From the NCBI RefSeq assembly GCF_024679245.1, contig NC_090191.1, positions 980,001 through 1,044,000 of the forward strand: 64,000 bases of DNA. The letters are read 5' to 3'. Positions within the stretch are counted from its first letter, which is position 1. Each line of letters starts with the position of its first letter. A program made the position numbers and the translations under genes. The stretch comes from Pseudorasbora parva (taxonomy: Eukaryota; Chordata; Actinopteri; Cypriniformes; Gobionidae). This document shows positions 30,353 to 39,968 of the stretch, in pieces. A model generated the notes under the pieces. That model did no database searches. It was given only the letters and a program-made list of their open reading frames with translations, and was not told the origin of the DNA.

Positions 30353-30632
30353 GGACACTGTGGATCTGTCTAATTCCTTTATGTGTGCTGATGACCTGGT
30401 CCAGTCAGAGAATAATGCCGATGTAGTGGAGATAGATGTGTGTGGTCTCCCTAATGTTGATTTGTCCTTTGGTAAGCCACAGTTAGTTGAAGCACAACGT
30501 GCTGATGAAACTTTGAGTCACTGTATTGCAGTTGCCGTTGTGCCATCTGATTTGTCAGAGAATCCTGTTGCATACTTCCTGGAAGATGATGTCTTGATGA
30601 TGTAAGTGGACTCCACGTTACGCAGAGAATGA

Positions 30633-31085
30633 GTGGAGCGCTGTCTTTCAAGCAGGTTTCCTAAGGCCATACCACTCCATTCTCTCAAAGCCCCTACGAT
30701 TCTTAAAGCCATTGTTAAGATCTGTACTACATTTGGAATGCCTAAATTTATTCAGTCTGATCAAGGCACCAATTTTATGTCCAGAGTGTTCGCAAAGGTA
30801 ATGAAACAGCTAAATATCAAACATCAGGTATCCAGTGCATACCATCCTCAGTCGCAAGGCGCTATTGACCGCTTTCATCAAACATTAAATTCGTTGCTTC
30901 GGACCTTCTGTGTTGAGCGTGAACAAGAATGGGACGAGGAGATCCCGCTCTTATTGTTCGCAGTACGCAATACTACCCTAGCGTCACTTAGTTTCTGTCT
31001 CTCTGAATTAATCTTTGGACACACCGTTCGTGGTCCACTGAAAATTTTGCAAGAGCAAATTATATCTCCTGGATATCCGTCTTAG
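30633..31085 (+). pseudogene. Gypsy integrase core (partial, mutated)
   Basis: From FPKAIPLHSLKAPTILKAIV through FIQSDQGTNFMS (second catalytic Asp) and YHPQSQGAIDRFHQTLNSLL to FGHTVRGPLK. The HHCC zinc-binding region and the first catalytic Asp are deleted between about 30600 and 30640. The expected catalytic Glu in the GALERFHQ-type motif is Asp (GAIDRFHQ). The frame stops at 31085. Inactive. Confidence 0.8.
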
Positions 31086-31620
31086 ACTACCAGTGTCCTA
31101 GATTATGTCAGTGCATTCCGTGAGTGACTACATACTTTGTGGGAGTTGGCTAGGCGCTCACTCGGTTCAGTGCAAACACAAATGAAAACTCGCCATGACC
31201 AAAAGGCAGTATAACGTTCATTTCAGACTGGAGATAAAGTTCTCATTTTGCTACCATTGCCAGGTTCAGCACTTTACGTAAGGTCCTTACAAGATTAAGG
31301 AGAAGCTAGGAGATACTGACTATGTTGTTGATACCCCTGACCGTAAGAGGAAGTCGCGGGTTTTTCACATTAATGCTTAAAGCATATGTGTCCCGTTCTG
31401 ATTCAAAAGATGTTAACATGCCTGTTAATACTGTTGTTTCAGTTACGGTGCCACTGTCAGAACACTCTCCTGAAAGTGATGATTTAAAGATGAACAGTGC
31501 CTCATTCTTGCCTGGTCGGTTACCAAATTCCGAAACTTTGTCAAACTTGTCAGAAAAGCCGCCCCACTTATCAGTATCTGCCAGGCTGATGTTACCAATC
31601 TTATTAGTAGGTATCCGACC

Positions 31621-32673
31621 TTGTTTAATGATTTTCCTTTGACCACTCATGTAATAAAACATATATATAGATATACTGTAGATGTTGGTTTGCACACTCC
31701 AGTTAGACAGAATGCTTATCGTGTTAACCCAGTTAAAAGAGAGCTAATGAAGCAAGAAACTCAGTACTTACTAGAGCACAATCTAGCAGTTCCTAGTGCT
31801 AGCCCATGGTGTTCACCATGTCTACTTGTCCCCAAGTCAGATGGTACCTCAAGGTTTTGTACGGACTATAGAAAAGTTAATGCTTTAACAAAAGCTGACT
31901 CCTTTCCGCTTCCTCGCTTTTAAGATTGCGTTGATTGAGTAGATAATGCTAAATTTGTGACTAAACTTGATCTGCTCGAAGAATATTGGCAGGTGCCCCT
32001 CACTAAGTGAGCATCTGAGGTCTCTGCTTTTGCTACCCCTGATGTGTTTTTACAGTATCGAGTTATGGCTTTTGGCCTTCGAAATGCTGGTGCTACCATT
32101 CAGCGACTAATGTCCATAGTATTGTCTGATGTGTCTAATTGTGAAGCTTATCATGATGATGTTGTGTGCTATGCAGATACATGGGAAGACCACCCCAAAA
32201 CCTTGGAGGATGTCTTCAAACATCTAAGAGACGCCAATCTCACCCTAAACTTGTCAAAATGCGAATTTGGCTGTGCTACTGTTACTTATCTAGGAAAGGA
32301 GTTTGGTAATGGTCAGGTTTGTCCACTTAACTCAAAAATACAAGCCATCCTTGATTTTCCAGTTCCCAAGACTAGGAAGGAGCTCCGTCGATTCCTTGGG
32401 ATGACTGGTTACTACCGCTGTTTTTGCAAAAACTTTTCTGATGTTGCCAGTCCACTCACTGGATTGCTACGTAAGGCAGTCTCATTTAAGTGGTCTTCGG
32501 AATGTCAATTCGCTTTTGAAGCATTAAAGTCCTTGCTTTGTAGTGCCCCTGTGCTTGCCGCGCCCTGCTTTGAAAAGTTGTTCATATTAGAAGTGGATGC
32601 TAGTGGTATAGGTGCAGGTGCAGTCCTGCTTCAGACTGATAGTGCTGGTTTGAATCACCCAATTAGCTTCTAA
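31621..32673 (+). pseudogene. Gypsy reverse transcriptase and RNase H start
   Basis: Motifs: VGLHTPVRQNAYRVNPVKRE, SPWCSPCLLVPKSDGTSRFC with DYRKVNALT, KLDLLEEYWQVPL, AFGLRNAGATIQRLM, the polymerase box YHDD (in EAYHDDVVCYAD), LNLSKCEFG, LGMTGYYRCFCKNFS and an RNase H beginning ILEVDASGIGAGAVLL. Stops at 31921, about 31936 and 32008 lie between the fingers and palm; a further stop ends the frame at 32673 inside RNase H. Dead copy, but palm residues are kept. Confidence 0.82.
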
Positions 32674-32939
32674 AAATCACAAACATCAGCGTTGTACATA
32701 TTTTCACATTGTTTTTGCTTAGGGAGGTAGGTAAGTTTAAACTGTATTTGTTTTCTTTATTTTCAAAATTTAGGAATTGTAGAGGTAAAACAAAAGGTTT
32801 CTTATGTTTGTTATTTTTGGCCTTATTAACCCCTGACGCTAAACCCTGTGTAAGAAATAAATATTTGTTCGATTTTATCTCTCTGGTAGTGAGACTCTTT
32901 TCTTCCTCTTCCTGTTGCTACTGACCCTCCATTGTTCCA

Positions 32940-33540
32940 CCCAGGAACAATGAATTAAAAAGTTCTGGAGAGGGATTTCATGCCTCTCTGTGATGGAACC
33001 ACAAGCCTTTGCTCATTAGCTGAGCGAAGGCTTCTGGTGGGTGTGTAGACTCGTAGGAGGGAGTCGAAGTATGCGGGTGCTGCGCTTGTGGGAGATCCAT
33101 AAGCAAGAGTCAGGGCTTTGAATTTGATCCGGGCAGCGAGTGGTAGCCAATGCAGAGAGATGAATAGAGGTGTGACATGAGCCATTTTGGGCTCATTGAA
33201 GACAAGACATGCCGCAGCGTTCTGGATCATTTGCAGCGGTTTGATTGCACAAGATGGAAGTCCAGCCAGATGCGCATTGCAATAGTCAGGTCTAGAAATG
33301 ACCAGGGCTTGGACAAGAAGCTGTGTTGCATACTCTGTAAGGAACGGTCTGATTTTCCTGATGTTGTGCAGCGCAAACCTGCATGACCGAGCCGTCTTCG
33401 AGATGTGGTCTTTGAAGGACAGCTGGTCATCAAAGATTACTCCAAGATTTCTGACCGAACCTGTTGCATTTAGATGCAGGTGCCACGTTGCTGGATTTTC
33501 CCCAATCATTTTTGTCAGGCTTCTTGACCTGAACAATTAA
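32940..33540 (-). mobile_element. L2-type LINE, copy B (RT C-terminal fragment)
   Basis: The minus-strand frame 32955-33536 carries VRNLGVIFDDQLSFKDHISK, CRFALHNIRKIRPFL, QNAAACLVFNEPK, HWLPLAARIKFKAL and SLRSANEQRLVVPSQRGMKS. It is closely related to copy A. Both ends are truncated: upstream of the DDQLSF region and before the GWWNDLP terminus, so no L2 3' tail is present here. It lies between the gypsy body and the integrase-like remnant. Confidence 0.85.
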
Positions 33541-33599
33541 AATAAATCATGAAAATCATAAATAAAGACAATCATGCAATGTTAAAAAAAAGAAAAAAG

Positions 33600-33951
33600 T
33601 GCTCTATGTAAGTTCCCTTTTAATTGTGCCATTCATTCTTTCAACAAGCCTGTTTGTCTGGGGATGATAGGGAGAACACAGACTCCTGGTGAAGCATAGT
33701 GTCTCACACTAAAATTGACCTATGGAGGGATGCATTTTCAGATATTTCTTATGGTCATATCCTTTTATTTTGTCTTAATTTGTGTTGAACCAACCTTGTT
33801 GACAAATTATCTTCCCATATCTTTTAAAAGCTGCTTTGGTGCTCCAAATTTGTAAAACATAAATGAAAATAAATCCAGGATGCACCCATGACCTCTTCGG
33901 CTCTTTTTGTTTTTAGAGGATAGGCTTCAGACCACTTTTTAAAATAGTCCA
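33600..33951 (-). pseudogene. Integrase-like core fragment
   Basis: Minus-strand reading from 33951: MDYFKKWSEAYPLKTKRAEE, the region around the first part of a gypsy/GIN-type integrase core; further on, in another frame (about 33600-33670), HPQTNRLVERMNGTIKREL, the catalytic-Glu helix. Stops and frame shifts lie between them, and the second catalytic Asp region is degraded. The right edge coincides with the LTR inserted at 33952. Confidence 0.65.
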
Positions 33952-34667
33952 TGTTACGTTGCTGATCGTTACTGACTGTTTGTTCGTGGTGTGGTAACGT
34001 TGCTGTGTGTGTGTGGAGCAAAAGCTGCCTTATATGCTCTCTCTCTTTCTCTGTCGCTCTCCCTCTATTGTTGTGCTGATTGTTGTAAACAGGTGCAGCT
34101 GTTTATGTGGGTGGAGCCAGGAATCGTTTGGTGGATAAAAGCCTGGAGGGAAGACTGCTCGACGAGTTCCCTTCTCCTGCTTCCAGTTGTTGTGCACCAG
34201 CGGCGTGTGTGCAAAGCTGCTGGACTGCTCTTTAGTGTAAAATCCTAGTGGGGATTACCAGTTGTTAGTGGTATAATGGTGAATTATATATGAATATGCC
34301 AATTATCCTTACCCATGCAGATCCTTTGTCAGTGGGAGGCCGTCTTTTTGTTTAAATACTATTTTCTCCTGTTTTTCCTATTAGCAGGGAGGTAAGATTT
34401 ATGTGTTTCTTTTGTTATTTCTTTTCCAGGGAAGATCTTTCAAAATATAGGCAGATGCCTTCTTTTGTTTGTTATTTTGGCCTACCCACTGATAGCAACC
34501 GCCTTGTAGGTGGTTTGATTAAGAAATAAACAAAATTGCCTCTCTGACCCAACTGGTGCTTTTTGTGGTGGTTCTGGGAGCAGGAGACGGGACTCCGGGC
34601 GACACGTATCAGGTGTTGCTCTGTGTGTTACGACCGACCGTGGTGTTTGTGGAGGGAGATCGTAACA
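33952..34667 (+). mobile_element. Solo LTR
   Basis: It begins TGTTACGTTGC and ends GATCGTAACA (TG...CA with inverted TGTTACG/CGTAACA ends), 716 bp. Inside are a GGATAAAAGCC TATA-like box (about 34134-34144) and an AATAAA signal (34525-34530) in correct order. Part of it (34380-34560) resembles 32724-32890, the tail of the gypsy body, so they may be the same family. It lies between the integrase-like fragment and the spacer to 35230. Flanking pentamers (GTCCA / TTACA) do not match perfectly. Plus orientation is inferred from the signals. Confidence 0.72.
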
Positions 34668-34845
34668 TTACACATATATTGGTGGCTATTTTCAGTTGGA
34701 GTTAACTTTACAATTAGATCCATTCCAATTAACTCCAGTGGTTCTGTGACATGAAATAAGAATCAATGTTTTAAACATTCAGTACTGAAGTCTATTACAT
34801 ATTAAAATGTTTATAATATTTGCAATTTTATACATACAACTATAG

Positions 34846-35034
34846 CAGGGGTGTCCAAACTCGGTCCTGGAGGGCAACTGTCCTGCAGAGTTTAGCTCCA
34901 ACTTGCCTCAACACACCTGCCTAGAATTTTCTAGTATCCTTAGTAAGCCCTTGATTAGTTGGTTCAGGTGTGTTTAATTGGGGTTGGAGCTAAGCTTTGC
35001 AGGACTGTGGCCCTCCAGGATCAGGATTGGACAC
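34846..35034. mobile_element. Palindromic hAT-type MITE
   Basis: The left end CAGGGGTGTCCAAACTCGGT and inverted right end (GATTGGACACCCTTG) enclose inverted halves (AGTTTAGCTCCAACTTGCCT versus GGTTGGAGCTAAGC). This short foldback element is very common in teleost genomes. No coding capacity. Confidence 0.78.
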
Positions 35035-35161
35035 CCTTGAACTATTGGATTGTATGCTGCCTTCTCCTTTATTGTTTTTTTCCCGGACTGACACTGAGGA
35101 CACTGAGCTCTCTCCTAAGAGAGATAGGCCATGACCATTTTAATTGAGTTAGTGTAGTAAA

Positions 35162-35162
<1 letters not shown>
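34934..35162. repeat. Local duplication, copy 1
   Basis: The segment from TAGTATCCTTAGTAAGCCC through the right half of the MITE to TTAGTGTAGTAAAAA recurs almost unchanged at 35894-36131, 970 bases downstream. It joins MITE and non-MITE sequence, so the duplication came after MITE insertion. Confidence 0.85.

Positions 35163-35164
<2 letters not shown>

Positions 35165-35217
<53 letters not shown>
35165..35217. repeat. (TA)n microsatellite
   Basis: About 26 uninterrupted TA units directly after duplication copy 1; absent after copy 2. Confidence 0.97.
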
Positions 35218-35219
<2 letters not shown>

Positions 35220-35229
35220 ATTAACTTAC

Positions 35230-35399
35230 CCACTTGCGGACATCCTGGTCCATGCCAGGCCAGTAAAATCTAAGAATTATGGCATTGTGTGTTTTCTCCA
35301 CTCCACAATGTCCACCAAGCGGGCCTGCATGAAATTCTGTTAATACATTGTGCGCTTCAACAGGTGAAAGGACAGCCATAGCCAAATGCTGACTCTTGT
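35230..35399 (-). pseudogene. Integrase-like exon with H2C2 start and consensus splice sites
   Basis: The minus-strand 170-bp segment is open throughout. It encodes SQHLAMAVLSPVEAHNVLTE, then FHAGPLGGHCGVEKTHNAII with RFYWPGMDQDVRKW. The FH...GGH spacing is the start of the integrase H2C2 zinc-binding domain. It ends precisely at AAGTGG|GTAAGT, a perfect 5' splice site, and is preceded by TTTTCTAAG. Intron-containing integrase genes are known from Ginger-type transposons and their domesticated GIN relatives (family knowledge). The partner exon is probably at 33600-33951. Confidence 0.6.
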
Positions 35400-35893
35400 C
35401 TTAGAAAATACAGGTTACAATTGTATTACTTTTTTAAAGTGACACTAACTTAACATACCATTACCTTTCATTGTGAAATTTTCACATCTTCTCTTTATAT
35501 AATAGCGCTCCTTTCTTGTGCAGCTATCAGGATATGTGTTATTTATTTTACTTTATTCGGATCCATTTGCGGTCACAGTATATGGCCTAACACCAAAGAC
35601 ACCGGTTACAACAATTACACTTCATTTATAGACCTTTTCATACTGAAAGCACATGATGTGCTGCATTAGGGTAAATAATATGCTAATGGAATTAGTGCCA
35701 GCCTAATGAAAAGAACTGGCATAATTCCAATTTATATAACATAAAAAGAGGCCCACAATTAAGGGCAACCCATTAAATTTGCTTCATAAACTGACAGAAC
35801 ATTGTGTTGTATTTATTTGTTAAAGCAAAAAGTAAACAAATAATTTTCTATTGTAATTGTTGTTTTAAAAATGGGCATGTTATATGTAAGATA

Positions 35894-36131
35894 TCCTTAG
35901 TAAGTATCCTTAGTAAGCCCTTGATTAGTTGGTTCAGGTGTGTTTAATTGGGGTTGGAGCTAAGCTTTGCAGGACTGTGGCCCTCCAGGATCAGGATTGG
36001 ACACCCCTGAACTATTGGATTGTATGCTGCCTTTTCCTTTATTGTTTTTTTCCCGGACTGACACTGAGGACACTGAGCTCTCTCCTAAGAGAGATAGGCC
36101 ATGACCATTTTAATTAAGTTAGTGTAGTAAA
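35894..36131. repeat. Local duplication, copy 2
   Basis: Near-identical to 34934-35162, differing at a few bases only (ACACCCCTG for ACACCCTTG, CCTTTTCC for CCTTCTCC). A short extra GTAAGTATCCTTA repeat is found at its left edge. Confidence 0.85.
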
Positions 36132-36422
36132 AATTCAAAAGACAGGTAAATTCAAAATTCTTCATTCAAAAGACAGGTAAAAACTCATCTCTTCCATGAG
36201 CACTTAATCTTACATTTAAAAAAAAAAAAAATTCTTTCCCCCTCTATTTCTCCTTTCTTCTTTCCTTTTCTGGTCTTTGCTACTCTGAGCAGTGTACAAA
36301 TCTTAGTATTTAGGGCACTTTTTGTGTTTCGTTGCCTCTTCTTGACGGTTCGCTTCCTGTTCTCCTGAGTTGTAAGTCGCTTTGGATAAAAGCGTCTGCT
36401 AAATGCATAAATGTAAATGTAA
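36132..36422 (+). mobile_element. L2-type LINE 3' UTR fragment
   Basis: Corresponds to 3590-3842 of L2-A: TTCAAAAGACAGGTAAAAAC (end of the RT frame), TCTTCCATGAGCACTT, CTTTGCTACTCTGAG, GTATTTAGGGCAC, TTCTTGACGG and the tail AAGTCGCTTTGGATAAAAGC ... GCTAAATGCATAAATGTAAA. A very short 5'-truncated insertion. A small duplication ATTCAAAAGACAGGTAAA is found at its left edge. Confidence 0.9.
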
Positions 36423-36446
36423 AGATGACAAAAGATTAGAGGTTAG

Positions 36447-36560
36447 TGATCAGGGATTGACATTAACACCCGCCAGGCCGCCGAATGCGGGTAGATTTCA
36501 GCTGTGGCGTGTACGGCAGCCACTCCCACCAGCCTCTTTGGCGGGCTAAATATAATTTCA
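36447..36560 (+). mobile_element. Terminus of a hAT-like element (uncertain)
   Basis: CAGGGATTGACATTAACACC (36450-36469) followed by CGCCAGGCCGCCGAATGCGG looks like a hAT terminal repeat (CAGGG...) with a GC-rich subterminal region. No matching right end or transposase was found before 37180. 36560-37180 otherwise shows no gene; two overlapping open frames have no domain. Confidence 0.4.
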
Positions 36561-37185
36561 GCCTACAGAAAATTAAATGCCAAGACCGTCGTATCACAAA
36601 ATTACATTTTTTTTACAATTCTTTATCGATCAACTTGCAGTAAGGGAAGGCGGGATAGGCGGAATCGCGTGAATGACACACGACAGAAGCGTGCTCTCTC
36701 TCTGTCACACATGCAATCAGTTCTCCAATGTTGGACGTAGCGTAGCTACAAGTAGTGACGCTACTAGCTTAACTACATTTTTCGTTTGCACTTTCCCAAG
36801 CATTTCTGAAGATCAAGCTCAAATTGGAAACACAACTGCCAAGTCGCCGATATACTTCACATTCTATGTTATTTTCTGCCTCGCGCAGACACGCACAGAT
36901 GCACGTGAGCCTTCGAGAGGACTTCTTTGGCAGTGAGCGCGGAAAGACGGGTTCGGCGCGTGCACTGGATACCCGCACTATCTAGTTGATGTTTGTTTCC
37001 GAGCGCTCAGTTCGCTGTTGCACGTGCGTCATCCGCGCGGTGACAAAAGAGAAATCATCTTCAGTGCAAAGTTTTAAAAGAATCTATTGTGTCGGTTGAA
37101 TAAACACCTCTTATTAAAAGCATCGGGGTCCAGCCTGGCCACCTCTTGATATGAATGAATGAAACTTTTTTTCCCATGGAGATAG

Positions 37186-37186
<1 letters not shown>

Positions 37187-37230
<44 letters not shown>
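37187..37230. repeat. (AC)n microsatellite
   Basis: About 22 AC units. Confidence 0.97.
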
Positions 37231-37233
<3 letters not shown>

Positions 37234-37351
37234 TTTTGTCATATTAACACCTACAAACCCTCATACCTGACTCCTCCTCAATACATTTTCAAACTGCATC
37301 ATTGGATTTGCATATTTCTTCTGACTGAGGAAGATGCACACGGTCTCTTAC

Positions 37352-37362
37352 TATATATATAT

Positions 37363-37441
<79 letters not shown>

Positions 37442-37470
37442 TATATATATATATATAGATATATATATAT
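37352..37470. repeat. (AT)n microsatellite with GATA interruptions
   Basis: About 60 AT units with a few AGAT interruptions. It directly abuts the LTR that starts at 37471, and AT repeats resume at 38079. Confidence 0.96.
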
Positions 37471-38078
37471 TGTGACGGAGCGACTGCCTCTCCCTCAGCG
37501 CCATAATCAGCGCCACCCCGTCCTTGAAAGCACTGCACTTCACCAGGTTCCCGACTGGTGTGGATGATAGAGAGAGGCGAGGAGCTGAAATTACTGAGAA
37601 ATGGCTGTGAGTGATGAGGCACACCTGAGTATTATGAAGCCTCATCACCGCCACAGTTAAATGCTGAGCGTTACTCTCTCCAGGAGGTCGGCCTCTCCCC
37701 TTGTGCATGCACGCTGGTGTCCTCGTAGGTCCAGGAAGGGAGCGTGGAGTGACTCCCCTGCCGTCCAGAATGGAAGTGCTCATGTAACACCGCTGACAGG
37801 CTAGTATGTCGGGCCGCTCTTCCCCTCAATGTCCGCGGCTGAAGAGGACGAGCCGCCGCGACGAAGCCCCTCGTGACTCGGACCAGCGAGAAGCATGGGC
37901 GACGGCTGGACCCCGCCCCTTTCCTGGACCCATTCTATCCACTCACTACACTTCCGAGACTAATTCATGTAACACCGAGGATACCAGATGTGAACAATTG
38001 ATGTTTGTTTATGTAAATAAATGCCTCTTCAAGGGCTGACGCCACACCCACTGTGTCTGTTGTGCTCCTCCCGTCACA
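37471..38078 (+). mobile_element. Solo LTR inserted in an (AT)n tract
   Basis: It begins TGTGACGGAGCG and ends CTCCTCCCGTCACA; the ends are inverted repeats (TGTGACGGAG / CTCCCGTCACA). 608 bp. An AATAAA signal is near 38016-38021, suggesting plus orientation. AT dinucleotides flank both sides, consistent with a short AT-only target duplication that cannot be resolved. No internal coding sequence. The family differs from the LTRs at 33952 and 43663. Confidence 0.75.
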
Positions 38079-38826
38079 ATATATATAAAATGATGGTTGA
38101 GGTATTAAACTTTCTTTTCCGATGGTACAGTTGTGGATAAATAAACGTTATGACGAGCACTTTTCCTATAGCCAAAGATTTTTGGGGTTTGGGTTGCTTG
38201 TTTGTTGGGTCAATACCAATCCTATCTACATAACAAGATCAGTGTGGTTGCCCATTTTCACTTACTTTCATTGTTGTTAGGTTAATGTCGTTAGGCTTCA
38301 GAATATTTCAAATTAAACCATAAAGTAAAATTATAACGGCAGCACCAGTCATGGCCGAGCCGGAGCCAAGCCTTACACCTGCTGCCATCTTCTAAGCCCC
38401 AGGATAGATACTTGTATGACCTTTTTTTGGCAATACTTTGACTTTTGTGGATTTCACCAGTGATTGGGGAAATAAAAGAAGCTTCATGTGCAGATAAGTA
38501 AATAACATTTCTTAACCAATTTTTTCCCCCTCATATTTTGAAACATTGTAAGAGAAGTGTGCAGTTTACTTTCTTTTGAAACACATTCGCCTGTACTGTA
38601 CACGTACACCTACTGACGAGATTACAGAAGAAACCACATAAATATAGGGCCACTCATTCGGGCCATGTTTAAGCACACTCAAACTAAGGAGAGATGGGTA
38701 AGGGCCTGATTCTTGGCAGGTTATATCTGAATATCAGGTCAAAAACTGGAATCCTGAGTCTCCTCTTGTTTCGTTGTTTATTGATGGGTTTTCATTTGAA
38801 ACTGAATATATTTATATCATTTCAAG
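38079..38826. other. No gene recognised
   Basis: AT-rich, including an upstream hydrophobic open frame (38694-38826) joined to the fucolectin exon without a visible signal-peptide exon structure. Nothing else is supported. Confidence 0.4.
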
Positions 38827-39040
38827 AAAACCTTGCTCTTGGAGCCAGTGCTGTCCAATCCTCCACATACACTTCCGCTGGAATGGCGTCTGGAGTCGTA
38901 GATGGAAACAGAGACCCAAAGATAGATTTTATGCGCTCACATTACAATTCAAGATGACCCTTGGTGGAGAGCTGGCTTGAAGAAAGTCTCCCAGATCAGC
39001 AGGATCCCCATCACTAATGGTGGAGAGCAGATGAGTGGCA
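38827..39040 (+). pseudogene. Fucolectin (F-type lectin) exon, frameshifted
   Basis: After an acceptor-like TCATTTCAAG the sequence encodes ENLALGASAVQSSTYTSAG and ASGVVDGNRDPKI, the first strands of the fish F-type lectin (FTP) domain. A frameshift at about 38940-38952 moves the rest (IQDDPWWRAGLKKVSQISR, IPITNGG) into another frame; this corresponds to the family's DPWWRVDL and VxxVxITNR strands. F-type lectins bind fucose on glycans in fish serum. The HTxxD fucose-contact region is damaged here (SCTHT-type stretch replaced by FMRSH). Downstream exons are not found. Pseudogene or orphan exon. Confidence 0.65.
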
Positions 39041-39500
39041 AGTGGTTTAATTTTCTGTACATATTAATATGTGAATAACACTTTTTACTGTAATTTATTG
39101 ACAGAATATGATCCCATTTGTGTTCCATGTGAGTGTATTTCCAATGTTAAAAAAGTGTTTTTAGTAATAAACACACATATTTCAAAGCAGTCCAAAAGCC
39201 ATTAATCACATTTTTACTTATTTATTTAAAACCTTGGCTGTCACAAAACATACTTTTCATGAAAAATATCTTAATTTGTGTTCTGAAGATGAATGAAGGT
39301 ATAGGTATTATAGGCTTGGAACCCTTTAATCCATCCCTATTCTAGCTCGAACAATGGCTTTGTATTTATAACGCTTCTCGTATGTATTGCCTCTTTAGAT
39401 GAAACGCTTGTTGTATTTGATGGTGAGACCCTTTGCATAACAATAATGAAACGTGAACATAAAAAAAGAGATAATTAAAGAAACAAGGAGTGATATTTAA
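39041..39500. other. Non-coding spacer
   Basis: AT-rich with no supported feature. At 39225-39300 there are words of the TTCTGAAGATGAATGAAGG dispersed repeat. Confidence 0.4.
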
Positions 39501-39506
39501 GACTCT

Positions 39507-39513
39507 TTATTTT
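39507..39513 (-). terminator. Polyadenylation signal of the beta/gamma-crystallin gene
   Basis: On the minus strand AATAAAG lies about 455 bases after the stop codon at 39969, giving a plausible 3' UTR of 39500-39968 with no intervening gene. Confidence 0.5.
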
Positions 39514-39968
39514 CTGAGTTGACAGAGTAAAACAGCATTCATTGCCTCTTTCTCAGCACAATATAAATCCAAAATCCTTTTCAGGATTTCACTCTCATCA
39601 AACAGGGGAAATACATTCAAGTACAATAGACTGTAGTAAATCCGTGACAATTCCCAAACTTTAATTGCGTATGTTTACTGATACTGGTCACTAAAAATGA
39701 AAAGCCAAACAACCAGCAGCTTAAAACATTTTCTAATAAAATTCATCCTTGCTATTTATCATTTACCATGCTAACACTTTACACAGATATCCTCACATGA
39801 TGAGGTAGAGTCTGATTGCTTGAAGTTTCATCAGATTTATTGCAGACACAGTCAAAAGTGAACTCAAGTTTCCGGTCATGATCAGTCTTTCCCACCGCCT
39901 GCCTTGTTCTTTCCAAAAGGGTTCCAGTTCATATTCAGCTGCAGAAAGAGCTCTTCGAACGATGCTGT

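Larger units (their letters stand above)
29748..32935 (+). mobile_element. Ty3/gypsy-type LTR retroelement body with Gmr1-like domain order (decayed)
   Basis: Domains left to right: Gag zinc knuckle (NCGKSGHLIATC, about 29748-29785), aspartic protease (about 29960-30240), integrase core and C-terminus (about 30640-31090), then reverse transcriptase and the start of RNase H (about 31620-32673). Integrase lies upstream of RT, whereas standard Ty3/gypsy has it downstream. That PR-IN-RT-RH order is known for Gmr1-type elements first described in cod. The copy has no 5' LTR or most of Gag, several stops, and ends near 32935 where an L2 fragment follows. 32724-32935 has LTR-like words shared with 34380-34560. 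Confidence 0.78.

Noticed and set aside
32724..32935. Definite 3' LTR of the gypsy element
   Set aside because: Some words match the LTR at 33952-34667 but neither TG nor CA ends nor a TSD could be set.
34959..36117. Two near-identical 62-codon frames as a duplicated gene
   Set aside because: They lie in a MITE half plus flank that was duplicated locally; identity is due to the DNA duplication, not to coding constraint.
37289..37783. Long minus-strand open frames across 37352-37470
   Set aside because: The repeated IY dipeptides come from the AT tract; the rest crosses an LTR boundary.
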